Origin: Rhynchopus sp. YZ270_cl-10
Lineage: Eukaryota > Euglenozoa > Diplonemea > Diplonemida > Diplonemidae
Assembly: GCA_964035575.1 (NCBI GenBank)
Contig: OZ037844.1
Location: 1-64,000 of the forward strand
DNA: 64,000 bases
Reading direction: 5' to 3'
Made by a program: the position numbers and the translations under genes. This document shows, piece by piece, positions 11,797-21,093 of the stretch (within the stretch, counting starts at the first letter, position 1; each line of letters begins with the position of its first letter). The notes beneath the pieces are model-generated. The model did no database searches. It saw only the letters and a list, made by a program, of their open reading frames with translations, and had not been told where the DNA came from.

Positions 11797-11942
11797 CTGT
11801 AATGTTGTTTAGTAGTACATAGAGTATAGACCAATTATTATGGTATTGCTGTAATATTTATCAAATAATAGAATGTGTATAACCTATAATTAGAACATTG
11901 TCACTTGAATAATATATCAACGCTTCCATGCGCATGTAGTGA

Positions 11943-12529
11943 GGAGTGCTACGTGCGCACGTAGTGTATAGTGTACTGTGCGCACGTGGTGCGCACGTAG
12001 TGTATAGTGATACGTGCGCACGTGGTGCGCACGCTGTGTACAGTGTTCCGTGCGCACGTAGTGAAGAGTTTACTGTGCGCACGTGGTGCGCACGTAGTGT
12101 ATAGTGTTCTGTGCGCACGTAGTGAAGAGTTTACTGTGCGCACGTGGTGCGCACGTAGTGTATAGTGATACGTGCGCACGTGGTGCGCACGTAGTGTATA
12201 ATGATACGTGCGCACGTGGTGCGCACGCTGTGTATAGTGTTCCGTGCGCACGTAGTGAAGAGTTTACTGTGCGCACGTGGTGCGCACGTAGTGTATAGTG
12301 ATACGTGCGCACGTGGTGCGCACGCTGTGTACAGTGTTCCGTGCGCACGTAGTGAAGAGTTTACTGTGCGCACGTGGTGCGCACGTAGTGTATAGTGTTC
12401 TGTGCGCACGTAGTGAAGAGTTTACTGTGCGCACGTGGTGCGCACGTAGTGTATAGTGATACGTGCGCACGTGGTGCGCACGCTGTGTATAGTGTTCCGT
12501 GCGCACGTAGTGAAGAGTTTACTGTGCGC
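11943..12529. repeat. satellite of unit 2, left arm only
   Basis: Same GTGCGCAC-centred units as at 4428 in the left-arm polarity. Variants differ from copy 1 in unit number. It ends in ACTGTGCGC at 12521-12529, which is the target duplication of the adjacent insertion. Confidence 0.95.
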
Positions 12530-13498
12530 TTTTTTTCTCTTTTATGTACTTGGTCTTTTTTTGTATGTGAGAATAGAAGAAAGGAAAAAGGAAGAATGGA
12601 GTAAACAATAAAGACAATAAAATGAACAGGAAAATGGAAAAGGAAAAAGGAAATGAAAAAATGATGACCAAAAAAGGTCGGTGTTTCAAGTTTTAGTATA
12701 AAAGGTGGGCGGTAAAGTAAAGTAAGTGGCCACTTCCTCCTAAACAAAACAAGAAACTGCATCGTGTGTTTGTTTTTTATTCTTTTTAATCAATTTGAAT
12801 ACACAGGCGTCACACTTATGGGGCAAAAAAAGGAAAAAAAGAAGACCTAAACCTCCTTACTTAAAAGAAGGGAAGGGAGAATAAAAAACACACGTGCCCA
12901 TTGTTTCGTTGTCTGCAGGATGTCTTGTTTTAGTGCCTCACCTGGAAAAAGAAAAATGGATTCCACTCAGTAAAAATAGCACACCTGTTGAACACACGTC
13001 AGGCCAGGAACAGAAGAAAAGCAAACGCTTCCACGAATGGAAGCAAAAGAAAAGTGTGGTGAAAAAACCCTTTTGGCCAAGGTGGTCTTGACTCTCTGTC
13101 TACATACTTTGGGGATGCATGAAAAAATGAAACTAGATGATAGATAACAAGGAGTGTGCGAGAGTGGCCCTTCTCCAAGCTAAACAAAAAGCAAACACCC
13201 TCCACCCATCTGATCCCGCCCACAAACACAAACAATCACGACAGAAAACAAAACAGGCGGAGGATGACCAGGGTAGGTTTTACTTGGACAGCGAACCTCT
13301 GCCTTGATTCCTCTCACGCTCAGCAGGCGAGTTGCCTCAACTCTCCAGACCTGTGCTGCAACACAGGCCTGCACCTTTAGCCGCTTTTCGCTTCATGCCC
13401 CTCATCTGGCGCACTACTAACGGGGGACGCCCCATGTAGGCACATCGGTAGGATTTCGTCTTAACATAGTTTGAACCCCTTTTTAAAAAATGAACCCC
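12530..13498 (-). mobile_element. SINE-like retroelement, copy 1
   Basis: This 969-bp segment is flanked by a perfect 9-bp direct repeat, ACTGTGCGC, at 12521-12529 and 13499-13507, which restores the satellite when the insert is removed. A closely similar copy lies inverted at 23268-24265 with its own 9-bp duplication. Read on the minus strand it starts GGGGTTCAT and ends in a short A-run, so it has the form of a poly-A retroposon. I see no convincing protein. Whether it is a Pol III SINE, a LINE tail or a retroposed transcript is open. Confidence 0.85.
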
Positions 13499-13517
13499 AC
13501 TGTGCGCACGTGGTGCG

Positions 13518-13877
13518 ATATAAACTTCGTTCGCCGGGTCCCCCAAAAATGCCAGTCTGGTGTTATCTCCTTACTGTAAATCCTGTCGAATAAATGGCCT
13601 AGGAGGAAGCAGGTGAAGTCAGACAGACAGAGGCAGAGACAGTAGGATTTGGTGACGGGCTAAAAAACCTGTCGTTCTTGTGTGACACTTCCATGGAAAC
13701 GTGATGAGGACCACACTTTTTTTACAGGTGGTTTTTTTTTGTATGCACCTCACGCACTGGGCAGGTGGTCCGCTATTCGCTTCCCACGGGGCGCTCGCGT
13801 GCGCGCTTCGCGCGCCCGCTCGCGGTAACGTGTACAAAAAAACTCTATGGTCACTTTTTTGCACTATTGTGTGCTGG
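13518..13877. other. unassigned DNA left of the LINE
   Basis: Mixed-composition spacer ending in a GC-rich block with alternating CGCG steps (13790-13830). No gene seen. Before the LINE inserted it was continuous with 19861 onward. Confidence 0.5.
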
Positions 13878-13893
13878 GAAGCATGCCACAAGT
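13878..13893. repeat. target-site duplication of the LINE, left
   Basis: GAAGCATGCCACAAGT is identical to 19845-19860; the bases on either side differ. A 16-bp duplication is typical of target-primed insertion. Confidence 0.92.
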
Positions 13894-13913
13894 TTTTTTT
13901 TTTTTTTTTTTTT

Positions 13914-13958
<45 letters not shown>

Positions 13959-16900
13959 GGTGTTGTTCAACTTAGCCCTAGGCTCGCTTTTTTTTTATCT
14001 ACATCCAGTGACAGAGGGGGTACTTACTAGTCAAGCGAGTATGTAAACAGCTAGATGTCCAGACAAGGGCACTTTACTATTGTACTGGCAAGACAGTGCC
14101 TGAAAACACAGTTAGTGGCACTAAAATAGAAAGCATCTGGGACAACTACAACCAACACTTCCCTGCAAATAAGCAAAAGGGTCGTATGTGAGTGCAATTT
14201 TTCCCAAAAGGAAAAGGGGAGGGGATGGGACGGGAGGGTTGCTCTGTCTACCGGTGTAGTTTTATTTTGCTTTGTCTTGGGGAGGGGAGGGGAGGAGAAG
14301 GAGGGGATTGAGTGAGCCGTTTCCTCTGTAACACACAAACAAATAAAAAGGAAGTTCCATAATCTTTTTAGTAGTTTTCTTTTTGGTGAAAATTTTTGAG
14401 AACTTCTGTAAGTGTGACCTGACCCGACTGACTGACACCCAAAGGGGAAAACAACAATAACGCACAACAAAATCAACAACAACAATGGTGGGTCTCGTGC
14501 TTACTTACCTGTGGTGGTTTTGAAAAATGAAAAATTTAAATTGACCTTCACAAGGTAAAAATGAAAAACTAAAGGAGTGAAAAAAGGAACTCAAAGGACA
14601 AGAGTTCTGTACAAACTCTACTCTACTGCACAATCTATAAAAGTGGCCCAATGGCTCCTGATGCCACTGGCCTGGCTCTTAGACAGGTCTTACTCCGAGA
14701 CTGCCCTCTACCCTCAGAGCCTCGTCCAAGGGGTAAGGGCCGTCGCTGGGGTAGACCCGTCCTAGCCAGCAGCCAACCAAAAATATTAACAAATAGGAAG
14801 GGGGGCGGAAAGGGGGGAAAGGGGGGGGCAAACCCCAAAGGATGAAAAGAACCAAAAACACAAAATAAAAAGGGTTAAAAATAAACATGGGGCAAACTGT
14901 CATTCTCTACACGCTTCTACACACACACTCTCACCCTCTAACTCTCTAACTCTCTAATTCTTTTTATTCCCCTTTTTCCCCTTCCTTCCTCCGCTCTGTC
15001 TCCCCTTCTGTCCACCACCGCGACCATTGCGCCCTCTCTGCACCTCCTGGGGCGAGAGCACATGCTGCGTCGCTTGTGCCACTGCGTCGGTGAACACGTT
15101 CGACGTGTTGGACCTACCCTGAGCTGCATGGCGCTGGGGTCCTTTGGGAGCTGGGGAAGGAGCAGGTTGGGCGGAGGAGGTTGCATTGCCACGGCCTGCC
15201 GATGAGGAGGAGGAAGAAGTGGAGACTGCAGGTTGGGCGATGGAGGTTGTAGTGCCACGGCCTGCAGAGGTGGAGGAAGAAGAAGAAGAAGAAGAGGAGG
15301 CTTGAGGTTGTCGGCCTATTCCCTCTCGAGCCGCTCGTGCCTCATTCTCCCTCCTTGTACTCTCCGCTGCAAAGGCCTGCCCCCTACTGCTCCGGTTGTC
15401 CGTCAGGGCATGCAACGTCGACTTTGCCTTGCACTTTTCCTGAACCGACCACTCATGCAAACCCACCACCTTCATCACCTCATACCACTGAGTGAAAGTA
15501 GCGGTAGAGAGGGGGAGTGACAACAAGGGTCTGCCATCCTGTTTCTCTCCCTGACGGTAGTGGAACAGGGAGATCCACTTCGTCACAGAAGAAGGCACCG
15601 GCGACCCCATGGTGAGGCACGGGAAAAGACCCCCCCTCTCCGTCCGCTCCTCCTCCGTCCACATCCAAGCCTCGCTCTGCGCCCTCAGCAATTCCCTCAC
15701 CCTCGCTTGCTTCTTCTGGTCAGGGATGCCTTCCACTGACAGAGAATGCGAGCGATCCGCCCCCTCCATCGCGGTGTCGAGGTCCTCCTCCTGCTCCTGC
15801 TCATCATCATCCATCTCCTCCACCTTCACACGCACCTCGGTGTCTGCCGCCTCGGCCTGTCGCCCCACCTCCTCCTCCAGCTGATCCCGAGAAGGGGTTC
15901 CCCAGCTGACCCTGCCTTCCCGAACGACGATGACCGCGCTGGTCTTGCCCCAGGTGTCGCAGTATCCGGCCTCCCCTGCTATCTTCCTAACCGCCTGACG
16001 GGCGACCACCGACTCCGGGCAATCACCGTCCCCCTCCCCGTTCCCACTCCACGGCTGCTGTGTCGCCCAGCAGTACAGGAACTCGCCCGGGCACGGAGAA
16101 GCACCTTGAGGACCAAAGAGAGCCATCCAGTCGCCGACACAGTCAGGTTCGAGTCCTTCAGGGTCGTCGCCCACCGCTCTCCGCACCGCATGGCAGGGGA
16201 GGAATAGCCGCCCTTCGCACACCACCCCAAAGCACCGCCCGTATGCCACCATGCGTTCTGCCTCCAGCTGTCGGGAGAGGTTCACCGCCGTCAACAACAG
16301 AGTGGTCGCCTTCTGCTCCGACTCATGCTTAGCTGCGATGGCGTAATGCCTCTCGCAGCGTTGCCTGTCATACTCCGCCCGGAGCGACTCTCCTGCTTCG
16401 GGGTGCCGATCGCAGTCTTCCAAGTACTGCGCATGCATCTTCTTCGCGTCCTCTGCGAGTTCCCGCTTGTGCCTGGCGGTCAGCTCCTCCACACGATGCC
16501 TGTCCGCCGCCTTCGCCTGGTCCAGACGCACATTCTGTTCCTCCAGGAAACGACTCAACTCCTGCTGGCGGTCGCCAAAAGTGCCCCGAAGCGCGGCCAA
16601 ATCCGGTCCCCACGACCGACGATGCTCCCGCCGTACCTCCAGGGCTTGCTGCCACGCGTCCGACGCACGCTGCAACGCTTCCTTCTTCACCTGGTCCGCC
16701 TTTTGTTGTTGCTGCTTCTGCTGTTTCCGTTGCTTCTCGTGCTTCTGCTGCTTCTGTTCTGCCTGCTGCCCCTCTTCGCCCGCCATTGGCATGTCTACCT
16801 CCTCGACGTCCTCGCCCTCGGGAGCTGGCACTGCTGGAGAAGGAGCCCGTTTAGGTGGTGGGTCTCCGCTCCCCTCCGCAGAGGCAGCCTGAGCCGGAAC

Positions 16901-19844
16901 ATTCGAGTGCAAAAAAGACAGGGCACTGAAATATTCCGCCCTGCCAATTTGCGACAGAGGGCAGTGCTTGGACCCCTGAGCGCAGTGCAGACATGCCAAG
17001 CCACCACACGTGTGACAGCAGAAGTGTGCGTCCGACGCATCGAAGAGCTTGCTGCATTGTTCGCACTGCAGGAAAGTGTTCGACGCCTCCGCCTCCCTCG
17101 CTCCCACAAAAGCCATGGGGCGCTCTGACTGGCACTCCCCCTTACCACCTGTGGCCTCAAAAGACAGGATGTGCTGCTGCAGAGCCGGGTCCATGGTGAG
17201 GGGCTCGTAGTGTCCCGGGATACTGCCGGATCCATCTGCCGCATCCTGGTCACCCGAGTGGAGGAGAAGGACCACTGCCTTAGGCCGTTTTCTTGGCACC
17301 ATCAGAGAAGGGCGGGCGAACTCGTTGAGGATGACCACAGATACCTCAAGAGCCTCCCCTGCCCCCGCCACTGCAATGGCATCCGCCCACGTACGCTCGT
17401 CTCCTCTGTCCCCACTCGTCATCAGCCGCTGCCAGACCCCAAAATTAGGGACAGCCGCACTCGACAGATCAGCGCGGCCCTGGACCTTCTTCACTGCCGC
17501 CTGGCGCAGACCCTCCACCGTCAAATCCGTGCGCCCGGTGGCGAAGAGCAAAGCCTCAAAAGCACAGTCCCCCGCCACAAACGACCAAGTCACCTTCGAG
17601 GCTCCCAGCTTGGCCGCCTGCTCCGTCGCCCGAGGCCTCTGCGCTGCCGGGCACTCACGCAAAAACTCCCACTCACGCACCACATCGAGACCAGGCCCTT
17701 CCGGAATCACGGTGGCCGAATCGAACCTCCCGGTCCGCTTCCTCGGTGGCTCCACGTGGTCCGGCTTCACGTCCCTCTTGCGCTTCCCCTGCTGCTCCTC
17801 CGTTCGGTCTGCAGGACGACTCATATCGTCGTCAGGGTTCGCATCGTCACAGAGAGGTTCCACGGCCCCTGCACTGCGGCGTCCAAACCGGTCCATGTCC
17901 TCTGCAGACGGTGCCACATCTACCTCCACACACGGCTCCCGCTTCAGGGTGGCAATCCCTACACACATAGCACCCCGCTCCAGAAAGGAAGATGCGACCT
18001 TTTTCTGGTACGCCACCGCAATGCTCTCCCGGATGCGCAACTCTGCCGACCCTGTCAGGTGCGACGTCTGTCCCGTCGTCAGGCCTCCAAGCTGCGCAAT
18101 CAAGAGGTTCGCCTCGTCGCCTGCACCCCCGAAGGCTTCAAACACAATAGGGGAGAACTTGGTATTGATCTTGTTCAAATCCCGCTCGTGCTTCTCCCGT
18201 TTGACCTGGCCCTGGTTCTTCGCCGACCAGCCCACAAACTTCGAGGCCCCTGTTCTGTAGGAAGGCAAGGTGGGGCACACGTGGGTGATGTCCAAACAAC
18301 GAGGTCCATTTTCCGCCACTCCTACTGGGAGGTAGACGTCGCCTGGCCGCTTCTTCGACTCCAACTCCACTCGCACGGTCTCCTCCAAAGCAGGGTCCAA
18401 GCCCGCCCCTTGAGCAGCTCGGTACACCGAATCCCGCAAGGCGTTGTGGCGGGCGACGCGGTGTTTGGAGTAGGGGCAGCCAAAGGTGTGGTCGCCAAAG
18501 GAGTCCATGACAACCCTTTTCTGCCCCCCCTGACATGCCGAGCAAGTCGTTCCCTCCGCATGGATGGCCACCCCTAGTCGGAAACGGGTCACAACCGCAA
18601 AATCCGCTGAAGACATCTGGTTCCTTGCTGAGGGTGTCGCCGTGAGGTACGTCCCGGAAAGCGGCAGGAGAAGGGACTTCATCCGTGCTCGGTCTCGCAT
18701 GCAGAGCTGTTGCATCAACTTGTCTGCCTGGGCGTCAATCACCGCAGATGACAGACTCTGCTGCTCCAGGATCTTCTTCGGCTGGGCCCTGTCCACGTGA
18801 AACGCCACCGGTACCCTGGAGTTGTACTCCTCAGCCGCGCTGTTCCATCTCTCCTCATCCCAGGTGAAGGCAGGGTCCAAGGCCTGCGACAGTTGCAGGT
18901 TCCCTGACTGAGAGGCGAGGGACGCAGCTGTCCGATGGTCCACGGTGCGACGGATACCCAGCCCCCCAAGCGCCACAGGAAGCGCCGCCTGCGCCCTTGC
19001 CAACTCCGGCAGCGCCCCATCCGGGTCATGCAGAAGCGCAGCCAGGCACCTGTCGATCAGGTCGTCAAAGGCCGTCAGGTACTCCGCGCACTGTGGGATC
19101 CCCCGCATGTAGAACACCATGCGGCAGTAGCCTTCGCAGTATCTCAGTACGTAGAAGGCTGCCTGGGAGTCCCCGAGGTCCACAAGGGCTTCCAGGTTGC
19201 GGCGGGAATCGTCCACCTTCTGGGCCATGTACTCCTCGCAGAAAGCCGCAGACCCAATGGGGATGCCCAAGAAGTCGAACCCATCCACATCCAACAGCCG
19301 GAACCCGCCTTCACCCATGGCGTCCTGTCCACCCTCGTTCAACGTGAACCCCACGGCCTCGAGATCCTCCTTGGAGACGCCACCAGTGGAGATGAGCTCA
19401 CACTTGTTCGCGTTCACCTCCAACCCCAGTTCGGAGCTACGAGTGCACAGAACCTGGTACGCCTCAAAAACCGCCTTAGGGGACCCCCGCAGAGAGCCGT
19501 CATCGAGGTACCACAAAGTCCCATCCAGGCCTGGGTGCCCCTTCAGCTCTAGCGCCATCTGGTGGATGGTCAGGGAGAAGAGAAGCGGGCCCAAGGGATC
19601 TCCTTGTTGAGCTCCGCGCTGTGACCTTATGGTATCTCCACCATAAAACAGGCTGGAGGGCTCCAGGTAACACCATCGCACCCATGGGGCCAGCTCGGGG
19701 AGGTTGGCGTCGACCGCTCTTAGCATCGACAGGCGGTCTACGCAGTTGAACGCGTTACGGTAGTCAATTTTCAAAATGACTTTACCTTTTCCGCGGTTGC
19801 GCACGGCGTACTGCGAGATAACATCAGTCGCCACTGCCGCTTTT
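13894..19844 (-). mobile_element. 5'-truncated LINE with RT, restriction-like endonuclease and OTU
   Basis: The element runs on the minus strand from 19844 to a poly-A tail (plus-strand T-run 13894-13957, one interruption), with about 1 kb of 3' UTR (13958-14953). It is bounded by a 16-bp target duplication. The 5' end lies inside the RT domain, so the N-terminal part of the protein is absent. RT, restriction-like endonuclease and OTU-type protease in one LINE recall the Dualen/RandI group and relatives; an apurinic endonuclease, which Dualen also has, would lie in the lost part. Family placement is inference. Confidence 0.9.
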
Positions 19845-19858
19845 GAAGCATGCCACAA
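14954..19858 (-). CDS. LINE polyprotein: RT - RLE - OTU - zinc finger - coiled coil
   Basis: Open for 1634 codons without an initiator; the first five codons come from the target duplication. RT motifs are KIDYRNAFN (residues 30-38), RGAQQGDPLGP (81-91) and YLDD (117-120). About 440-470 holds CSACQ...GDHTFGC...RHN, the CCHC knuckle that precedes a restriction-like endonuclease. The PD-(D/E)xK-type core follows with KRPGDVYLP (about 508) and LDITHV (about 524). An OTU-type cysteine protease is suggested by GDCAFEALL near 761 and HYEPL near 885. A Cys/His cluster follows (CEQCSKLF...CCHTCGG...C, about 935-975), then a Gln/Lys coiled coil (about 1030-1190). The tail is Ser-rich and basic, a likely RNA-binding end. 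It is uninterrupted, hence a young insertion. Confidence 0.88.
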   Translation of the reverse strand: MWHASKAAVATDVISQYAVRNRGKGKVILKIDYRNAFNCVDRLSMLRAVDANLPELAPWVRWCYLEPSSLFYGGDTIRSQRGAQQGDPLGPLLFSLTIHQMALELKGHPGLDGTLWYLDDGSLRGSPKAVFEAYQVLCTRSSELGLEVNANKCELISTGGVSKEDLEAVGFTLNEGGQDAMGEGGFRLLDVDGFDFLGIPIGSAAFCEEYMAQKVDDSRRNLEALVDLGDSQAAFYVLRYCEGYCRMVFYMRGIPQCAEYLTAFDDLIDRCLAALLHDPDGALPELARAQAALPVALGGLGIRRTVDHRTAASLASQSGNLQLSQALDPAFTWDEERWNSAAEEYNSRVPVAFHVDRAQPKKILEQQSLSSAVIDAQADKLMQQLCMRDRARMKSLLLPLSGTYLTATPSARNQMSSADFAVVTRFRLGVAIHAEGTTCSACQGGQKRVVMDSFGDHTFGCPYSKHRVARHNALRDSVYRAAQGAGLDPALEETVRVELESKKRPGDVYLPVGVAENGPRCLDITHVCPTLPSYRTGASKFVGWSAKNQGQVKREKHERDLNKINTKFSPIVFEAFGGAGDEANLLIAQLGGLTTGQTSHLTGSAELRIRESIAVAYQKKVASSFLERGAMCVGIATLKREPCVEVDVAPSAEDMDRFGRRSAGAVEPLCDDANPDDDMSRPADRTEEQQGKRKRDVKPDHVEPPRKRTGRFDSATVIPEGPGLDVVREWEFLRECPAAQRPRATEQAAKLGASKVTWSFVAGDCAFEALLFATGRTDLTVEGLRQAAVKKVQGRADLSSAAVPNFGVWQRLMTSGDRGDERTWADAIAVAGAGEALEVSVVILNEFARPSLMVPRKRPKAVVLLLHSGDQDAADGSGSIPGHYEPLTMDPALQQHILSFEATGGKGECQSERPMAFVGAREAEASNTFLQCEQCSKLFDASDAHFCCHTCGGLACLHCAQGSKHCPLSQIGRAEYFSALSFLHSNVPAQAASAEGSGDPPPKRAPSPAVPAPEGEDVEEVDMPMAGEEGQQAEQKQQKHEKQRKQQKQQQQKADQVKKEALQRASDAWQQALEVRREHRRSWGPDLAALRGTFGDRQQELSRFLEEQNVRLDQAKAADRHRVEELTARHKRELAEDAKKMHAQYLEDCDRHPEAGESLRAEYDRQRCERHYAIAAKHESEQKATTLLLTAVNLSRQLEAERMVAYGRCFGVVCEGRLFLPCHAVRRAVGDDPEGLEPDCVGDWMALFGPQGASPCPGEFLYCWATQQPWSGNGEGDGDCPESVVARQAVRKIAGEAGYCDTWGKTSAVIVVREGRVSWGTPSRDQLEEEVGRQAEAADTEVRVKVEEMDDDEQEQEEDLDTAMEGADRSHSLSVEGIPDQKKQARVRELLRAQSEAWMWTEEERTERGGLFPCLTMGSPVPSSVTKWISLFHYRQGEKQDGRPLLSLPLSTATFTQWYEVMKVVGLHEWSVQEKCKAKSTLHALTDNRSSRGQAFAAESTRRENEARAAREGIGRQPQASSSSSSSSSTSAGRGTTTSIAQPAVSTSSSSSSAGRGNATSSAQPAPSPAPKGPQRHAAQGRSNTSNVFTDAVAQATQHVLSPQEVQRGRNGRGGGQKGRQSGGRKGKKGNKKN

Positions 19859-19860
19859 GT
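19845..19860. repeat. target-site duplication of the LINE, right
   Basis: Second copy of GAAGCATGCCACAAGT, identical to 13878-13893. Confidence 0.92.
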
Positions 19861-20235
19861 GTCATGTTTTACAAGGTAAAAATGACCGAAAAAGCTGATT
19901 TTTGGCCGAATGCCACATGTCATTTGGCAGTCCATTTTTTGAACAGGACTGTCTTAAATTTTTTTTTTGGGCCTCAATACCCCCAAACAACACGTTAAGC
20001 CCAAAAAATTCACTTTTGGATGAGCAACTATTTATTTAAAAAAATCGATTTTTTGGTCAAATCCCCTCTGGATGGTGAGGGGGTGTGTGGGTGGGTGTGT
20101 GGGTGGGTGGTGTGGGTGTGGGTTTGCGGGTGTGTGGTGTGGGTGGCGCACATCTCTATAGTAAAGACTAAAAAACTAAGGTTTTTTAGGACTTCAATGA
20201 CCTTCCAGAACTCCCAGTCCAGAACTCCCAATACA
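19861..20235. other. spacer with GT-rich stretch
   Basis: Continuation of the DNA interrupted by the LINE. At 20078-20152 it is a purine/GT-rich run of GGGTGTGTG-type repeats on the plus strand that could form G-quadruplex or Z-DNA. No gene seen. Confidence 0.5.
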
Positions 20236-20877
20236 AAGCTAAGGAGCTAAGGAGCTAAGGAGCTAAGGAGCTAAGGAGCTAAGGAGCTAAGGAGCTAAGG
20301 AGCTAAGGAGCTAAGGAGCTAAGGAGCTAAGGAGCTAAGGAGCTAAGGAGCTAAGGAGCTAAGGAGCTAAGGAGCTAAGGAGCTAAGGAGCTAAGGAGCT
20401 AAGGAGCTAAGGAGCTAAGGAGCTAAGGAGCTAAGGAGCTAAGGAGCTAAGGAGCTAAGGAGCTAAGGAGCTAAGGAGCTAAGGAGCTAAGGAGCTAAGG
20501 AGCTAAGGAGCTAAGGAGCTAAGGAGCTAAGGAGCTAAGGAGCTAAGGAGCTAAGGAGCTAAGGAGCTAAGGAGCTAAGGAGCTAAGGAGCTAAGGAGCT
20601 AAGGAGCTAAGGAGCTAAGGAGCTAAGGAGCTAAGGAGCTAAGGAGCTAAGGAGCTAAGGAGCTAAGGAGCTAAGGAGCTAAGGAGCTAAGGAGCTAAGG
20701 AGCTAAGGAGCTAAGGAGCTAAGGAGCTAAGGAGCTAAGGAGCTAAGGAGCTAAGGAGCTAAGGAGCTAAGGAGCTAAGGAGCTAAGGAGCTAAGGAGCT
20801 AAGGAGCTAAGGAGCTAAGGAGCTAAGGAGCTAAGGAGCTAAGGAGCTAAGGAGCTAAGGAGCTAAGGAGCTAAGGA
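20236..20877. repeat. 8-bp microsatellite (AAGGAGCT)n, about 80 copies
   Basis: A pure array of the octamer AAGGAGCT without visible interruptions over about 640 bp. 8 is not a multiple of 3 and no gene spans it. Confidence 0.97.
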
Positions 20878-21093
20878 TTAAGACAAACATTTTACACAGC
20901 CCAAATCTTCATCTTTGTGATCAAGATCTTGACAATTCCCACAAAAACGTGGACCACATTACAAACCGATGCTACCCTCATGAACATTAAACAAACATTT
21001 GCCAACTGATGTGTCCGCCCTAAACTGCTACCATGTCTGCCTTCGTTGGAAGAGCGACTTGAGGAAGCCTGTTCTAAGCAGTACACCTCGTAG

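Larger units (their letters stand above)
7518..13517. repeat. 7.5-kb tandem unit, copy 2 (truncated, with SINE-like insertion)
   Basis: This repeats copy 1 from its left edge to within the first 600 bp of the satellite. A SINE-like element then interrupts it at 12529. The satellite resumes for a few bases at 13499-13517 before unrelated DNA starts, so the right arm of the palindrome is missing in this copy. Confidence 0.9.

Noticed and set aside
17171-18577. Long plus-strand open frame of 468 codons
   Set aside because: It lies antisense to the LINE polyprotein, is basic and Arg/Leu-rich as expected of a GC-rich shadow, and has no domain.
20236-20877. CRISPR-like array
   Set aside because: A pure head-to-tail octamer without spacers in a eukaryotic context.
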